This document shows, piece by piece, positions 15,529 to 27,432 of a DNA stretch of 64,000 nt. The notes under the pieces were generated by a model. That model was not told the DNA's origin. It ran no database searches and worked only from the letters and a program-made list of their open reading frames with translations. Both the position numbers and the translations under genes were made by a program. The DNA comes from an uncultured Bacilli bacterium (GTDB lineage Bacteria > Bacillota_I > Bacilli_A > RF39 > UBA660), in the NCBI GenBank assembly GCA_947629655.1, contig CANREL010000006.1:20820-84819 (forward strand), read 5' to 3'. How positions within the stretch are numbered: position 1 is the stretch's first letter; each line of letters starts with the position of its first letter.

Positions 15529-17673
15529 CTTTTTTTCATTGAAATTACCTAAATTTGACATTTCTTTTCTAATAAAAAACTCAATATTTGATAAATTATC
15601 CCTATCAACCATTATTTTATCAAAGATCTTAGTAATTACTTCATTAGAAAAAGTATAATTATTTCTTATAAAAATATTCTTTATTCTTTTCTTTAACTTA
15701 TTAGGAGATATGTCATCTATATCAATAATTTCATCATCTTTTATACCATTATTATTAAAACCAATTTTTTCATTTAATAAAAGATTATATATGAAAAGAG
15801 TATTAGAAAAATCTATTTTCTCATCATCACGACTTATATAATAACCATATCTATTTATCTTATCAAAAAAGTCTTTTATGCTGTAATCAGCATTATTGAT
15901 ATTAGTTATTACTACTATTGAAAAAGAATTGTTTTTAATCTTCTCAATAAAACTACTATTTTTATTATAGATATCATTACTCTTCAACAAATCATCAACA
16001 TTTCTAAAATTATCGATATCGATATGAATCAAATTACTCTTTGGGAAAAAGATATTTATATATTCATCAATAAAATAGTCATTTAAACCATATTTATTAG
16101 ATCTTACATAAAGAGTATTAGTAAATGAATTATTGACTAAACTGGAATATATATCCGTAGTAAAGGAAATTATTTTTTTCGTCAACTCATTAGAAAATAT
16201 CGAATTACTCATATATTTATTAATCTTTTTCAAGATCTTATTTCTATCATTATTAATCGTATGAAAAGGAATGTTTGTCTTTCTTTCCATCACTTTTAAT
16301 AACGCACTTTCTTTAACCTCAACTATTTTGCGATTACTAAATATATTTCTTTTAATCTTTCCCATTTTATTTTGAATACTTTTTTCATCATGACTATATT
16401 TTATAGCTTCTTTATAATCACCATCAATAATAGATTTATTCTTAAGTTTTATTATTTTATTCATCTCTTTATCCAAATTGATCATTGAACTGTATTCTTT
16501 ATTATAAACTATTGAAGATAAGACACATACTTCATCTAATATATCAATAGCTTTATCGGGAAATTTTCTATTTTTTACATATTTATCAGCATAATATATT
16601 ATTTTATCTATCAATTGATCAGATATCTTAACATTGTGAAAATCTTCATAAGAATCTCTTATTCCCAACAAAATATTTCTTACTTTTTGAGTGTTAGGCT
16701 CATCAATATTAACAACTTGAAATCTTCGACTCAAAGCTTTATCATTAGCAAAATAATTATTGTATTCATCATTAGTAGTCGCACCAATTATTTTTATATT
16801 TCCTCTTGCCAAATATGGTTTTAAAATATTGGAAGCATCTATAGCTCCATCAGCACCACCAGCACCAACAAGTGTATGAATTTCATCGATGAAAAGAATG
16901 ATATCATCACTATTTTCTACTTCTTCTATCAACTTATTAATCTTATCTTCAAATTCTCCGCGATACTTAGTTCCCGCAACTAGAGAAGCCATAGCAATCG
17001 AATATATTTTTTTATTTCGCAATTGATATGGAACATCATGATTATTTATTCGTCTTGCCAATTCTTCAACAATAGCTGTTTTTCCAACTCCAGCATCACC
17101 TATTAAAATAGGATTATTCTTATTTTTACAACAGAGAACTTCAATGATCATATCAATTTCTTCTTCTCTTTCTAAAACTACTTCTTTACTATTTGAAAAC
17201 TTTTCATTTAAATTGACTCCTAATTCATTTATAATTCCCTTCTTGTAATTCTTTTTCTTACTCGATACATTTAAACTCTTGTATAACTTTTTAATATCAA
17301 TATCCATTTTTTTTAAAATTAATAGAGCTTTAGAATTGACATGATTCAATATTTCTACAATTATTTCACTACAAGTTACATCACTATTCTTCTTATTGCG
17401 ATTACTCGATAAATCATTGAATATATCATTCATAAGTGGTGTAAAAATGTAATAATTAGATTTATTAGAAAGCTCCTTTTTCTTAAAAAAACTTATAAAT
17501 TTATCATAAAAAATATCATTATCATTTAATACTTTAACAATATTACTATTATTCATAGATAGAGCTGCTAAAAAGACGTGTTCAGTTCCAATAAAAGCAT
17601 CATTTAACTTATTTTTTTCTTTTAAAGACAATAACAACAATTTCTGTGCTTCATCACTAAATTTAAAAAACAT
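15511..17673 (-). CDS. ClpC/ClpA-like AAA+ protein with degenerate second ATPase domain
   Basis: A 720-residue protein with the layout of a Hsp100 chaperone. Residues 1-140 are a Clp N domain. The first AAA module is complete: Walker A GDAGVGKT (192-199), Walker B LFIDEIHTL (from 260), arginine-finger region ALSRRF. The second module, from about residue 465, keeps weak similarity (MERKTNIPFHTI for the usual start, IDFSNTLFIYN for sensor 1) but has no P-loop and no Walker B acid pair (VITNINNA). No clear ClpP-binding loop is seen. The start at 17673 follows AAAGGGG; an upstream in-frame codon lacks a site. It may be a regulatory or non-proteolytic Clp. Confidence 0.85.
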   Translation of the reverse strand: MFFKFSDEAQKLLLLSLKEKNKLNDAFIGTEHVFLAALSMNNSNIVKVLNDNDIFYDKFISFFKKKELSNKSNYYIFTPLMNDIFNDLSSNRNKKNSDVTCSEIIVEILNHVNSKALLILKKMDIDIKKLYKSLNVSSKKKNYKKGIINELGVNLNEKFSNSKEVVLEREEEIDMIIEVLCCKNKNNPILIGDAGVGKTAIVEELARRINNHDVPYQLRNKKIYSIAMASLVAGTKYRGEFEDKINKLIEEVENSDDIILFIDEIHTLVGAGGADGAIDASNILKPYLARGNIKIIGATTNDEYNNYFANDKALSRRFQVVNIDEPNTQKVRNILLGIRDSYEDFHNVKISDQLIDKIIYYADKYVKNRKFPDKAIDILDEVCVLSSIVYNKEYSSMINLDKEMNKIIKLKNKSIIDGDYKEAIKYSHDEKSIQNKMGKIKRNIFSNRKIVEVKESALLKVMERKTNIPFHTINNDRNKILKKINKYMSNSIFSNELTKKIISFTTDIYSSLVNNSFTNTLYVRSNKYGLNDYFIDEYINIFFPKSNLIHIDIDNFRNVDDLLKSNDIYNKNSSFIEKIKNNSFSIVVITNINNADYSIKDFFDKINRYGYYISRDDEKIDFSNTLFIYNLLLNEKIGFNNNGIKDDEIIDIDDISPNKLKKRIKNIFIRNNYTFSNEVITKIFDKIMVDRDNLSNIEFFIRKEMSNLGNFNEKKETIKV

Positions 17674-17734
17674 TAAAACAACCCCTTTCAAATAATTCTA
17701 TGAATATGATGATGTATTTTTCAAAAATATATAC

Positions 17735-17764
17735 AAAAAAAAGAACTTTGAATTCAAAGTTCTT
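17735..17764 (-). terminator. terminator of the transporter gene
   Basis: A perfect 24-base palindrome at 17741-17764 (half-site AAGAACTTTGAA) followed by a T run on the minus strand, ending next to the transporter stop. Confidence 0.88.
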
Positions 17765-19153
17765 TTAAATCATTAATATTATTAAGAATACTATTAATAA
17801 TACAACTAGTAATTGCAATAACAATTTCCAAATTGCTTTTAACCATTTAAAGTAAGATACATTTAAATAAGATAGAGAAGCAACTAAAATAACACTAGTT
17901 GGTACAAATAACATTGTCAAACCATAAGTTCCTTGCCAAACAAGTGCAATTACATTATATATGCTTGAATCAGTGAATACAGAAGTCATATAAGGTAATA
18001 CACTAGTAGCAGAATAGTACATTTCAACATTGAATAAATGAGCGATGATTCCGGCAAATGAAGCAGTTACAACATTGAAAGAATCAGTTAACTCAACTAT
18101 TGGCTTTATAATTGTCAAAGTTAATGGATGATATGCAGATATAAATACAATTAGATATACAATTGTAGCAACGAATGCTGGTCTTAAGAATCTTTTAGCA
18201 CCAGAACCGAAACCTTTAACCATATCATCAAATTTAACTTTGCATAGTAGTGCAATAAATCCAGCAGCTACAACAACTAAAGTGATTAGATCAGTAACTT
18301 GCCAATTTCCAAATGTAGCAACTTGTCCTAATAACTTTTCAAATAATGGGAAACCACCAATTTTGAAACTTTGAATAGATTCTAATGCTTTATCAAATAT
18401 ATCTACAGAGAAAACACCTGTCCAAGAAATAAATGATAAAATCATGATGATTAACACTAGATCAAAGACTAAAGCTATTGGCCAAGATTTACTCTTAGCA
18501 TTTATAGATTCAGGATAAAGGAATCCCTTTCTTGGAGTACTAATTCTATGTTTTTTAGCATATAACAAAGTATTTACTACTAGAATTATGATTCCTATTA
18601 CTAAGATTATTATTTTAGTAATGATTTCACTAGATGCAGGTAATGATAATGTTTCACTGATAATACCCATTTCAGAAGCTGAATAAGTAGTACCAAGTAG
18701 ACCAACACATACACTACCAACAGTAGTAAGTAATGCTGTTACCTTACTATATCCCATTAAAAGAATTGCCGTGATAACAAATGGGAATAAGAAAAATAAT
18801 CCTAAAGATAATCCAGAAACAGAAGTAACGACTGCGAATACAATCATCACAAGTGTTAAGAATATCCATTCATTACCCTTATACTTTTTAACAATCTTGT
18901 CTAATAAGTTTCTATATCCACTAGTTTGATATAAAACACCATAGAAACCACCAACTGCTAAAATATACAATGGTACATATCCAAAATAAGATAAAAGCGC
19001 TGTTAAATAACTGAATAGATCAAATATTCCAATTTGCATTCTACCATTATCAATAACTCCTTGACTGTAATAAGTAGATGGAAGAATCCAAGTTAAAACA
19101 ACAGCAATCAATATTGTAATGCACACTACTTTAAAAATATTATGTTTCTTCAT
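17765..19153 (-). CDS. multi-spanning transporter, ion-transporter superfamily (YfcC/NhaC-like)
   Basis: A 462-residue protein with about eleven or twelve hydrophobic helices and no soluble domain. The N-terminal signature ILAVGGFYGVLYQTSGYRNLLDKI and the pattern of two re-entrant-looking repeats (around GLSLGLFFLFPF and ATIVYLIVFISAYHPLT) resemble YfcC-type basic amino acid or C4-dicarboxylate carriers, and more remotely NhaC antiporters. Substrate is not assignable. It is monocistronic; the ribosome site GGGAGGG is just upstream of ATG. Confidence 0.6.
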   Translation of the reverse strand: MKKHNIFKVVCITILIAVVLTWILPSTYYSQGVIDNGRMQIGIFDLFSYLTALLSYFGYVPLYILAVGGFYGVLYQTSGYRNLLDKIVKKYKGNEWIFLTLVMIVFAVVTSVSGLSLGLFFLFPFVITAILLMGYSKVTALLTTVGSVCVGLLGTTYSASEMGIISETLSLPASSEIITKIIILVIGIIILVVNTLLYAKKHRISTPRKGFLYPESINAKSKSWPIALVFDLVLIIMILSFISWTGVFSVDIFDKALESIQSFKIGGFPLFEKLLGQVATFGNWQVTDLITLVVVAAGFIALLCKVKFDDMVKGFGSGAKRFLRPAFVATIVYLIVFISAYHPLTLTIIKPIVELTDSFNVVTASFAGIIAHLFNVEMYYSATSVLPYMTSVFTDSSIYNVIALVWQGTYGLTMLFVPTSVILVASLSYLNVSYFKWLKAIWKLLLQLLVVLLIVFLIILMI

Positions 19154-19234
19154 TTCTATACCCTCCCATCTAAATTATACACAAGATTTTGGGCTAAGTA
19201 TATATTTTTTAATGAATTTTTGGTGAAAATAACC

Positions 19235-19256
19235 AAAAAAAAGAAACCTGTGTTTC

Positions 19257-19258
<2 letters not shown>
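19235..19258 (-). terminator. terminator after lysS
   Basis: AAGAAAC-ACAG-GTTTCTT plus T run on the minus strand at the lysS stop codon. Confidence 0.8.
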
Positions 19259-21456
<2,198 letters not shown>

Positions 21457-21458
21457 AA

Positions 21459-22439
21459 TTAATCCTCCAAAAATTCTTTCTTATACTCTTCCAATATCAA
21501 AATTATATCATTTATAGAAGAAGTAAGATATACTCTATTCTTAATTTCATTAGAATTTTTTAATCCCTTTAAATACCAAGCTATATGATTTCTAATTTCT
21601 AAACAGACCAATTTTTCAACTTTAATTTCACTTAAATACTGAATATGTTTCAAACACATATCTATTCTTTCGATTGGCGTTGGTTTAGGAATAATTTCAC
21701 CAGTTTCTAAGTATTTAGATATTTCTTTGAAAATCCATGGATTACCCAAACTAGCTCTTCCTATCATGATGGCATCAACTGAAGTTTCATCAAGCATCTT
21801 TTTAGCTGTAAAAATATCTACTACATCACCATTACCAATTACGGGAATTGAAACACTTTCTTTAACCTTTTTAATGATGTCCCAATCAGCTTTTCCACTA
21901 TATCCCTGACTTCTCGTACGCCCATGAACACATATGGCACTAGCACCTGCTTCTTCACAAATCTTTGCTACTTCAACAGCATTAATACTATTACTATCCC
22001 AACCACTTCTAATTTTGACAGTTACGGGTATGGGAACAGCTCCGACAACAGCTTCGACGATTTCTTTTATTTTATCTGGATTTTTCAAAAGTGCTGAACC
22101 AGCTTGAGCACGAATTGCTACTTTGGGAACAGGACATCCCATATTTATATCAATGATATCTGGCTTCATATTTTCATATACATATTTGGCAGCGGCCACA
22201 AAACTCTCTTTATCACTACCAAATATCTGTTGCGCAATAGGTCTTTCTTCCTCTGTCATTTTAAGCATTTCCAACGTTTTACCATTTTTATAAAAAATAG
22301 CTTTGTCACTAACCATTTCCGCATAGATAAGACCACATCCCATTTCCTTAACTATTCTTCGAAAACTAGAATTGCCAACTCCAGCCATTGGTGCAAGAAC
22401 TAATCTATTAGCTATTTCAACATTTCCTATTTTCCACAT
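21459..22439 (-). CDS. dusB: tRNA-dihydrouridine synthase (DusB-like)
   Basis: A 326-residue flavoenzyme that reduces specific uridines in tRNA. It has the FMN-binding TIM barrel: APMAGVGNSSFR at the start, the catalytic cysteine in NMGCPVPK, RAQAGSALLKNP, and VKIRSGWD. The C-terminal helical tRNA-binding domain holds IRNHIAWYLKG, typical of the DusB group. ATG 22439 is used because GGGTG lies upstream; an in-frame GTG at 22448 would fall on that site. It is the first gene of the dusB-RDD-lysS unit. Confidence 0.92.
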   Translation of the reverse strand: MWKIGNVEIANRLVLAPMAGVGNSSFRRIVKEMGCGLIYAEMVSDKAIFYKNGKTLEMLKMTEEERPIAQQIFGSDKESFVAAAKYVYENMKPDIIDINMGCPVPKVAIRAQAGSALLKNPDKIKEIVEAVVGAVPIPVTVKIRSGWDSNSINAVEVAKICEEAGASAICVHGRTRSQGYSGKADWDIIKKVKESVSIPVIGNGDVVDIFTAKKMLDETSVDAIMIGRASLGNPWIFKEISKYLETGEIIPKPTPIERIDMCLKHIQYLSEIKVEKLVCLEIRNHIAWYLKGLKNSNEIKNRVYLTSSINDIILILEEYKKEFLED

Positions 22440-22462
22440 AGAAATCACCCAAGTAATATTAT

Positions 22463-22497
22463 AAAATAAAAAAATAAATAATTCACTAATGAATTAT
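22463..22497 (-). terminator. terminator after the zinc-ribbon gene
   Basis: ATAATTCA-TTAG-TGAATTAT followed by a T-rich run on the minus strand. It separates the Lgt-like/zinc-ribbon unit from dusB. Confidence 0.7.
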
Positions 22498-22506
22498 CTA
22501 TTTTAT

Positions 22507-22959
22507 CTAACCATCTATTCCACGACAACTCGCAACACATGCATATATCACTAATATAAAGGAAATAAAACAAAAAATGAATAATCCTACCATGATATTA
22601 AAAACAAGCGATACTGATTTATTTTTAGGAAATTTAACTTTACTAACAATAACTGTTATGACTGATAAAGGCGAAGCAATAGATGCTGCCAACTGTAATA
22701 GAAAAGTAAGAGAAGGTGTAATAATATTGAAAAGATTCTTTAACGATTCATTATGTAATGATTTATTAATTGAATCAATAGAAAGTGACATAGGTGTAGC
22801 AACACAACCAATAATGAATAAAATTAGCGCTAATTTTAAATACTTACGAGCCTCGTCTTCTTCATTATAAACCTGAATTTCCTTTCCACTTTCTTTTTCG
22901 CACTCATCACACAAAATTTTACCATCTTCAATTTTTTTACCACATTTATTACAATACAT
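22507..22959 (-). CDS. zinc-ribbon membrane protein
   Basis: A 150-residue protein. The N-terminus (MYCNKCGKKIEDGKILCDEC) has two CxxC pairs forming a zinc ribbon. Three hydrophobic segments follow (about 43-62, 80-105 and 117-145), with a short GIDG tail. No known function. The start at 22959 is preceded by AGGTG and lies 5 bases after the Lgt-like stop, so the two are probably translated together. Confidence 0.75.
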   Translation of the reverse strand: MYCNKCGKKIEDGKILCDECEKESGKEIQVYNEEDEARKYLKLALILFIIGCVATPMSLSIDSINKSLHNESLKNLFNIITPSLTFLLQLAASIASPLSVITVIVSKVKFPKNKSVSLVFNIMVGLFIFCFISFILVIYACVASCRGIDG

Positions 22960-22964
22960 AAATA

Positions 22965-23681
22965 TCACCTACTAACTTTTTTCTTGTTATAAAACCACAT
23001 ATATATACCAATTAACATAAAAGAAATACATAATATTTGATTGGAAGAAAAGATTGAATTGACATGTTCCATTCTAAAATAGTAAAGAATAAATTTAGAA
23101 AGAGAACATGAAAAAAAGATAAATCCTATATTTCGCAAATTATATCCATATTTCTTATATCGATATAAAACACATATAAATATTATCAAAAACACTATTG
23201 ATTCAACTAATTGAACAGGAAATAGATGCATGCCATTAATACTTTCAGAAGCATAGTTATAAACTATATTTCCAAAGCCATGATACTCTATTCCTTGACA
23301 GCATCCAGTAAAAAAACATCCCATTTTTCCCAAAGAATAAATGAGTGAAACAGACGGCATCGTTATACAAATCAAGTCTTTAATAGGGAATTTAAAAAGT
23401 CGTGAAAATAAAAATGACATCAAAATAGCTCCCAAAAGGCCTCCAAATGCAGATACTCCAACTTTAAATAAATTGAACTTACCATTGTATAAATCATATT
23501 CTTGAAAAAATGCCAATATCTTTGCTCCATAAATAATACCAATATTTTCAAATATTAACAACGATGTGACGATATAATTTGGATAATTATACTTCTTAGC
23601 TAACAAGATTACTATGAAAATATTTAATATTAAACCACTCAATAAACAAATCCCATATAAAGGAATTTCCGTATTAAACAT
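22965..23681 (-). CDS. Lgt-like (prolipoprotein diacylglyceryl transferase family) membrane protein
   Basis: A 238-residue protein with about seven membrane helices. It has the Lgt-family core: GVSAFGGLLGAILM, GKMGCFFTGCCQG and FPVQLVES. The usual Lgt signature GRxGNFxN is replaced by GKMGCFFTGCC, as in a divergent subfamily with paired cysteines. True Lgt attaches diacylglycerol to lipoprotein cysteines; whether this protein does so is uncertain. YidC in this window is a lipoprotein, so a functional Lgt must exist somewhere. The next gene encodes a zinc-ribbon membrane protein. Confidence 0.75.
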   Translation of the reverse strand: MFNTEIPLYGICLLSGLILNIFIVILLAKKYNYPNYIVTSLLIFENIGIIYGAKILAFFQEYDLYNGKFNLFKVGVSAFGGLLGAILMSFLFSRLFKFPIKDLICITMPSVSLIYSLGKMGCFFTGCCQGIEYHGFGNIVYNYASESINGMHLFPVQLVESIVFLIIFICVLYRYKKYGYNLRNIGFIFFSCSLSKFILYYFRMEHVNSIFSSNQILCISFMLIGIYMWFYNKKKVSR

Positions 23682-23720
23682 CTAATCACCTATCATGAAT
23701 ATAATATCACACTATTGACA

Positions 23721-23746
23721 AAAAAAGAAAGAGATTACTCTCCTTC
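23721..23746 (-). terminator. terminator after ftsH
   Basis: GAAGGAGA-GTAA-TCTCTTTC followed by seven T on the minus strand. The ftsH stop codon sits at the top of the hairpin. Confidence 0.8.
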
Positions 23747-25723
23747 CTCATCTTGTTCTTTATCTAAATTATCTAAAACATCAACAAGTTCATCCTTAGT
23801 CATTTTGGCATAACCTTTAACACCAGCTGCCTTTGCTCTAGATTTTAACTCAGTTATGTTAAAGTCACTCAAAGATTCAATTTCAGGCATATGTCCATGT
23901 TCAACTAAGTATTCAATTTGCTCTTTAGTAAGAGTTTCATACTCTAATAGTGCTTCTGCTATCAATTTGACTAAATCTTTTTCTTTACTTAAAATCTCTT
24001 TAGCTTTCTTATAGCATTCATCCATTATCTTACGCATCTCTAAATCAATTTCATGAGCTATTTCATTAGAGAAGTTACGACTCTTATTATAATCTCTTCC
24101 TAAGAATACGCCACCTTCTTGTTGTTCCAATTGAACAGGTCCTAAATCACTCATACCATATTCTGTAACCATAGCTCTTGCAATTTTAGTAGCCTTTTCA
24201 AAATCGTTATGAGCTCCTGTTGTAATTTCACCAAAATTTAATTCTTCAGATACACGACCACCAAGTAATCCTGTAATTTGTTCAAGTAATTCCTTTTTAG
24301 TAGAAGTATATCTTTCTTCTTTAGGTACCATCATTGCATATCCACCAGCATAACTTCTTGGAATAATAGTAACTTTTTGAACATCGTTAGCATCATCTAA
24401 CTTAAGACCAAGTACGACGTGTCCTGCTTCATGATATGCGACAACTTTCTTTTCTTGTTCAGTATATTTTTTACTCTTCTTAGCAGGTCCCATTAGAACT
24501 CTATCAGTAGCTTCATCAATTTCACTCATCGTAATGCTTTCTTTATTTCTTCTTACCGCTAAAAGAGCAGCTTCATTTAATAAGTTTTCCAAATCAGCAC
24601 CACTAAATCCAGGTGTTCTCTTAGCTAAGTTCTTCAATGTCACACCGTCACCTAAAACTTTATTTCTAGCATGTACTGCTAAAATCTCTTCACGAGCTTT
24701 GATATCAGGCAAATTAACTGTAACTTGTCTATCAAAACGACCAGGTCGCAACAATGCTGGATCAAGAACATCAGCACGGTTTGTAGCAGCAATAATAATT
24801 ATTCCTTCATTTGCACCAAAACCATCCATTTCAGTTAACAATTGGTTAAGTGTTTGTTCACGTTCATCATGTCCGCCACCTAATCCAGTTCCTCTTTGAC
24901 GACCAACAGCATCTATTTCATCAATAAATATTAAACATGGAGCATTTTGTTTAGCTTGTTTGAACATATCTCTTACACGACTAGCACCAATACCAACAAA
25001 CAACTCTACAAAATCAGAACCACTTATGTAATAGAAAGGAACATTTGCTTCTCCAGCTACCGCTTTAGCAAGTAAAGTTTTACCTGTACCTGGAGGTCCA
25101 ACTAACAATACTCCTTTAGGAATTCTAGCTCCCATTTGTTGAAATCTCTTTGGATTTTTTAAGAAATCTATAAGTTCACTAACTTCTTCTTTCTCTTCTT
25201 TTAATCCCGCTACATCTTTGAATGTTACACCACTTTCACCATTACTAAGTCTTGCTTTACTTCTTCCAAAATCCATTGATTTAGAATTAGTACTAACTTG
25301 TTTTGAAAAGAACCATAAAGCAACTCCTATTAGTAAGGCAAAAGGTAACACATCTACTAAAATTAATAATAGCGTACTAGATTCAGGATCACTATTAGCT
25401 GTCAACTTAAATCCTAACTTTCCTTCTTCATCAGTTTTAATAATTTCTTTCATAACTTCATCTGACAAAGGAACGTTTAAACTAAATATTTCTCCTTCTT
25501 TATATCCTTTTAATTTACCCTCTAAAGCATATACAACTGATCTCTCTCGAGGTGTAACTTCTAATTCTGTAATATTACCAGAATTTAATTCTTTAACGAA
25601 TTCATCATAAGTCATCTTATTAACTTTTTGATTCATCATACTAAATATTAAATAAACACCAATGACAAATATTATCAAAAACACATAAGGCATAAACCCG
25701 CGTTTGATACTCTTTTTATTCAT
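23735..25723 (-). CDS. ftsH: FtsH membrane AAA+ zinc protease with C-terminal Rho_N/SAP-like domain
   Basis: A 662-residue protease that extracts and degrades membrane and short-lived proteins. Two membrane helices (about 10-30 and 115-140) flank an external domain. Walker A GPPGTGKT is at 209-216, Walker B FIDEID near 266, SRH around 312-330, and the zinc site HEAGH at 431-435. The peptidase domain ends near residue 612. Residues 617-652 ([20 protein letters not shown] and on to [10 protein letters not shown]) look like a Rho_N or SAP helix-extension-helix, which is not part of the normal FtsH. It is the last gene of divIC-tilS-ftsH, an order known in Bacillus. Confidence 0.96.
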   Translation of the reverse strand: MNKKSIKRGFMPYVFLIIFVIGVYLIFSMMNQKVNKMTYDEFVKELNSGNITELEVTPRERSVVYALEGKLKGYKEGEIFSLNVPLSDEVMKEIIKTDEEGKLGFKLTANSDPESSTLLLILVDVLPFALLIGVALWFFSKQVSTNSKSMDFGRSKARLSNGESGVTFKDVAGLKEEKEEVSELIDFLKNPKRFQQMGARIPKGVLLVGPPGTGKTLLAKAVAGEANVPFYYISGSDFVELFVGIGASRVRDMFKQAKQNAPCLIFIDEIDAVGRQRGTGLGGGHDEREQTLNQLLTEMDGFGANEGIIIIAATNRADVLDPALLRPGRFDRQVTVNLPDIKAREEILAVHARNKVLGDGVTLKNLAKRTPGFSGADLENLLNEAALLAVRRNKESITMSEIDEATDRVLMGPAKKSKKYTEQEKKVVAYHEAGHVVLGLKLDDANDVQKVTIIPRSYAGGYAMMVPKEERYTSTKKELLEQITGLLGGRVSEELNFGEITTGAHNDFEKATKIARAMVTEYGMSDLGPVQLEQQEGGVFLGRDYNKSRNFSNEIAHEIDLEMRKIMDECYKKAKEILSKEKDLVKLIAEALLEYETLTKEQIEYLVEHGHMPEIESLSDFNITELKSRAKAAGVKGYAKMTKDELVDVLDNLDKEQDEEGE

Positions 25724-25738
25724 ATAAAATCCTCCTTG

Positions 25739-27064
25739 TTAATCATATCTTAGTATTATATCATAAGATTCATTTTTTTGTTTAGTAAATTTAGATTTTT
25801 TTATACCTGGAATCCAAATAATTTTATCACAAGAATCAACGACAATTGGCCAAGTATCTCTCTCTGATAGAGGAATTTTAGCGTCAATGAAAATATCTTT
25901 AATACGACGACTACCATTAACTCTTTTAAGTTTCATTCTATCCCCATATTTTCTCGTTCTCACATAAAGGGGATAAACGATATCACTATTGGCAATACGA
26001 CATATATTATTATCATTTGTCAAAGCATCATCAACCTTTTCAATTGAATGCCCATTAGGTAAATTGACATAATCTAACAACTCGATTTCATAATTGACTG
26101 ATTCTTTAACACTATCAGATATAGTAATTATATCATAAGTCTTAACTGCTTTAATATTATGTGGTAAATAAATATAAGCATTTGCTTTTTTACTTTTGAT
26201 AAGCATCTTCATTAGTTTGACATGATTGTCATTAATAATCATTAAATCATCTTTATAAATATCTTCAAGAATTGAATAAATGATCTTTTTTTGAATTAGT
26301 GGATCTAGTTCTAAATATTTAGATATCTCTATTTTCTTATCATTATAAACTTTAGAAATACTTCTCTTTATCTCTTTATTAATGTATTCATCATACTCTT
26401 GTAAAGTCTTACTAAACTTAATAAATTTTTCATGAACTTTAGGATCCTCTTTTTTCAAAAATGGAAGTACGACATGGCGATATCTATTCCTTGTATGTTT
26501 GTCTTTTAAATTAGTCTTATCAATCGCATAAGGAATATTATTCTTATCATCATACATGACGATATCATCCTTAGTTACCCCTAACAATGGTCTAACTATT
26601 TTATAATTGTTCATATCGACTATTTGACTAAAACCACTATATCCTTTCAAAGTTGATCCTCGCACAATTCTCATGATGATAGTTTCAATCAAATCATCAC
26701 CATGATGCGCAGTGAATAAATAATTGGCATTATATTTTCTAACTAAATCTTCAAAAAAGTTATAACGAATATTTCTTGCTTCATTTTCAAAATTATCATC
26801 GCCATATTGTTCAATGATCATCGATTCAAAAACGACATTTTTTCCACTACAAAAAGCCTCTAAGTCTTCTTTTTCCTTAGCGCTTTCTCTTCTAACATTA
26901 TGATTTACATGTGCCACAATAATAGATATGTCTATCTTCTTTTTAATTTTTAATAAAATGTCTAATAATGCCATTGAATCAGGTCCATATGAATTACCTA
27001 ATACAATGACATCACCATCTTTTAAACATAATTCTCTTTCCAAAAAATCGAATACTTTCTGCAT
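25739..27064 (-). CDS. tilS: tRNA(Ile)-lysidine synthetase
   Basis: About 441 residues. TilS converts C34 of tRNA-Ile2 to lysidine so that it reads AUA codons, which are abundant here. The PP-loop, normally SGGxDS, reads SYGPDS at residues 25-30: the first glycine is a tyrosine. The downstream motifs AHVNHNVR, TAHHGDDLIETIIMRIVRG and HTRNRYRH are intact. C-terminal lysidine-tRNA-binding domains follow. ATG 27064 is preferred because GGTG lies 6 bases upstream; an ATG at 27076 overlaps the divIC stop (TAATG) and is also possible by coupling. Confidence 0.92.
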   Translation of the reverse strand: MQKVFDFLERELCLKDGDVIVLGNSYGPDSMALLDILLKIKKKIDISIIVAHVNHNVRRESAKEKEDLEAFCSGKNVVFESMIIEQYGDDNFENEARNIRYNFFEDLVRKYNANYLFTAHHGDDLIETIIMRIVRGSTLKGYSGFSQIVDMNNYKIVRPLLGVTKDDIVMYDDKNNIPYAIDKTNLKDKHTRNRYRHVVLPFLKKEDPKVHEKFIKFSKTLQEYDEYINKEIKRSISKVYNDKKIEISKYLELDPLIQKKIIYSILEDIYKDDLMIINDNHVKLMKMLIKSKKANAYIYLPHNIKAVKTYDIITISDSVKESVNYEIELLDYVNLPNGHSIEKVDDALTNDNNICRIANSDIVYPLYVRTRKYGDRMKLKRVNGSRRIKDIFIDAKIPLSERDTWPIVVDSCDKIIWIPGIKKSKFTKQKNESYDIILRYD

Positions 27065-27075
27065 TTTCATCACCA

Positions 27076-27402
27076 TTATTTTTGAGAATCAGATTGTGGT
27101 ATCCTTATAATGTATTCTCCATCCCCAGAATAAAAATATTTCTCTTTTAAATATCGTGATACATATTCTGGATCTTGTAACTTTTCTACATCTATTGATA
27201 AAGATTCTCCATTTTCTTTCAATTCAACCAATTTTGCTTCCAATTCTTCTTTTTCTCTATATTTTTCATATATATTAATCCAAACTTTACTAAGTGAGCC
27301 CAAAACAGCAGCTATAATAACAATCGAAATTACACCAAAGGAAAAGAACAAAAATTTAAAAGTAAATTTTCGCGGTTTTCTTTTTACTACTTTTACTGCC
27401 AT
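27076..27402 (-). CDS. divIC: DivIC/FtsB-family septum initiation protein
   Basis: A 108-residue bitopic membrane protein: a basic cytoplasmic start (VKRKPRKFTFK), one membrane helix (about 19-42), then an external coiled coil (EKYREKEELEAKLVELKENG) and a short C-terminal domain with DPEYVSRYLKEKYFYSGDGE, typical of FtsB/DivIC. It joins FtsL and DivIB/FtsQ in the divisome. The start follows GGGTG. Position before tilS and ftsH matches Bacillus. Confidence 0.9.
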   Translation of the reverse strand: MAVKVVKRKPRKFTFKFLFFSFGVISIVIIAAVLGSLSKVWINIYEKYREKEELEAKLVELKENGESLSIDVEKLQDPEYVSRYLKEKYFYSGDGEYIIRIPQSDSQK

Positions 27403-27426
27403 ATTATCACCCACTTTTTCACTATA

Positions 27427-27432
27427 ATTATA
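27427..27432 (-). promoter_or_regulatory. putative extended -10 promoter of divIC-tilS-ftsH
   Basis: TGTTATAAT on the minus strand (TATAAT at 27427-27432) is an extended -10 about 25 bases before the divIC start. A 14-base palindrome TGTAAATATTTACA lies 30 bases upstream of it, at 27463-27476. Confidence 0.5.
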
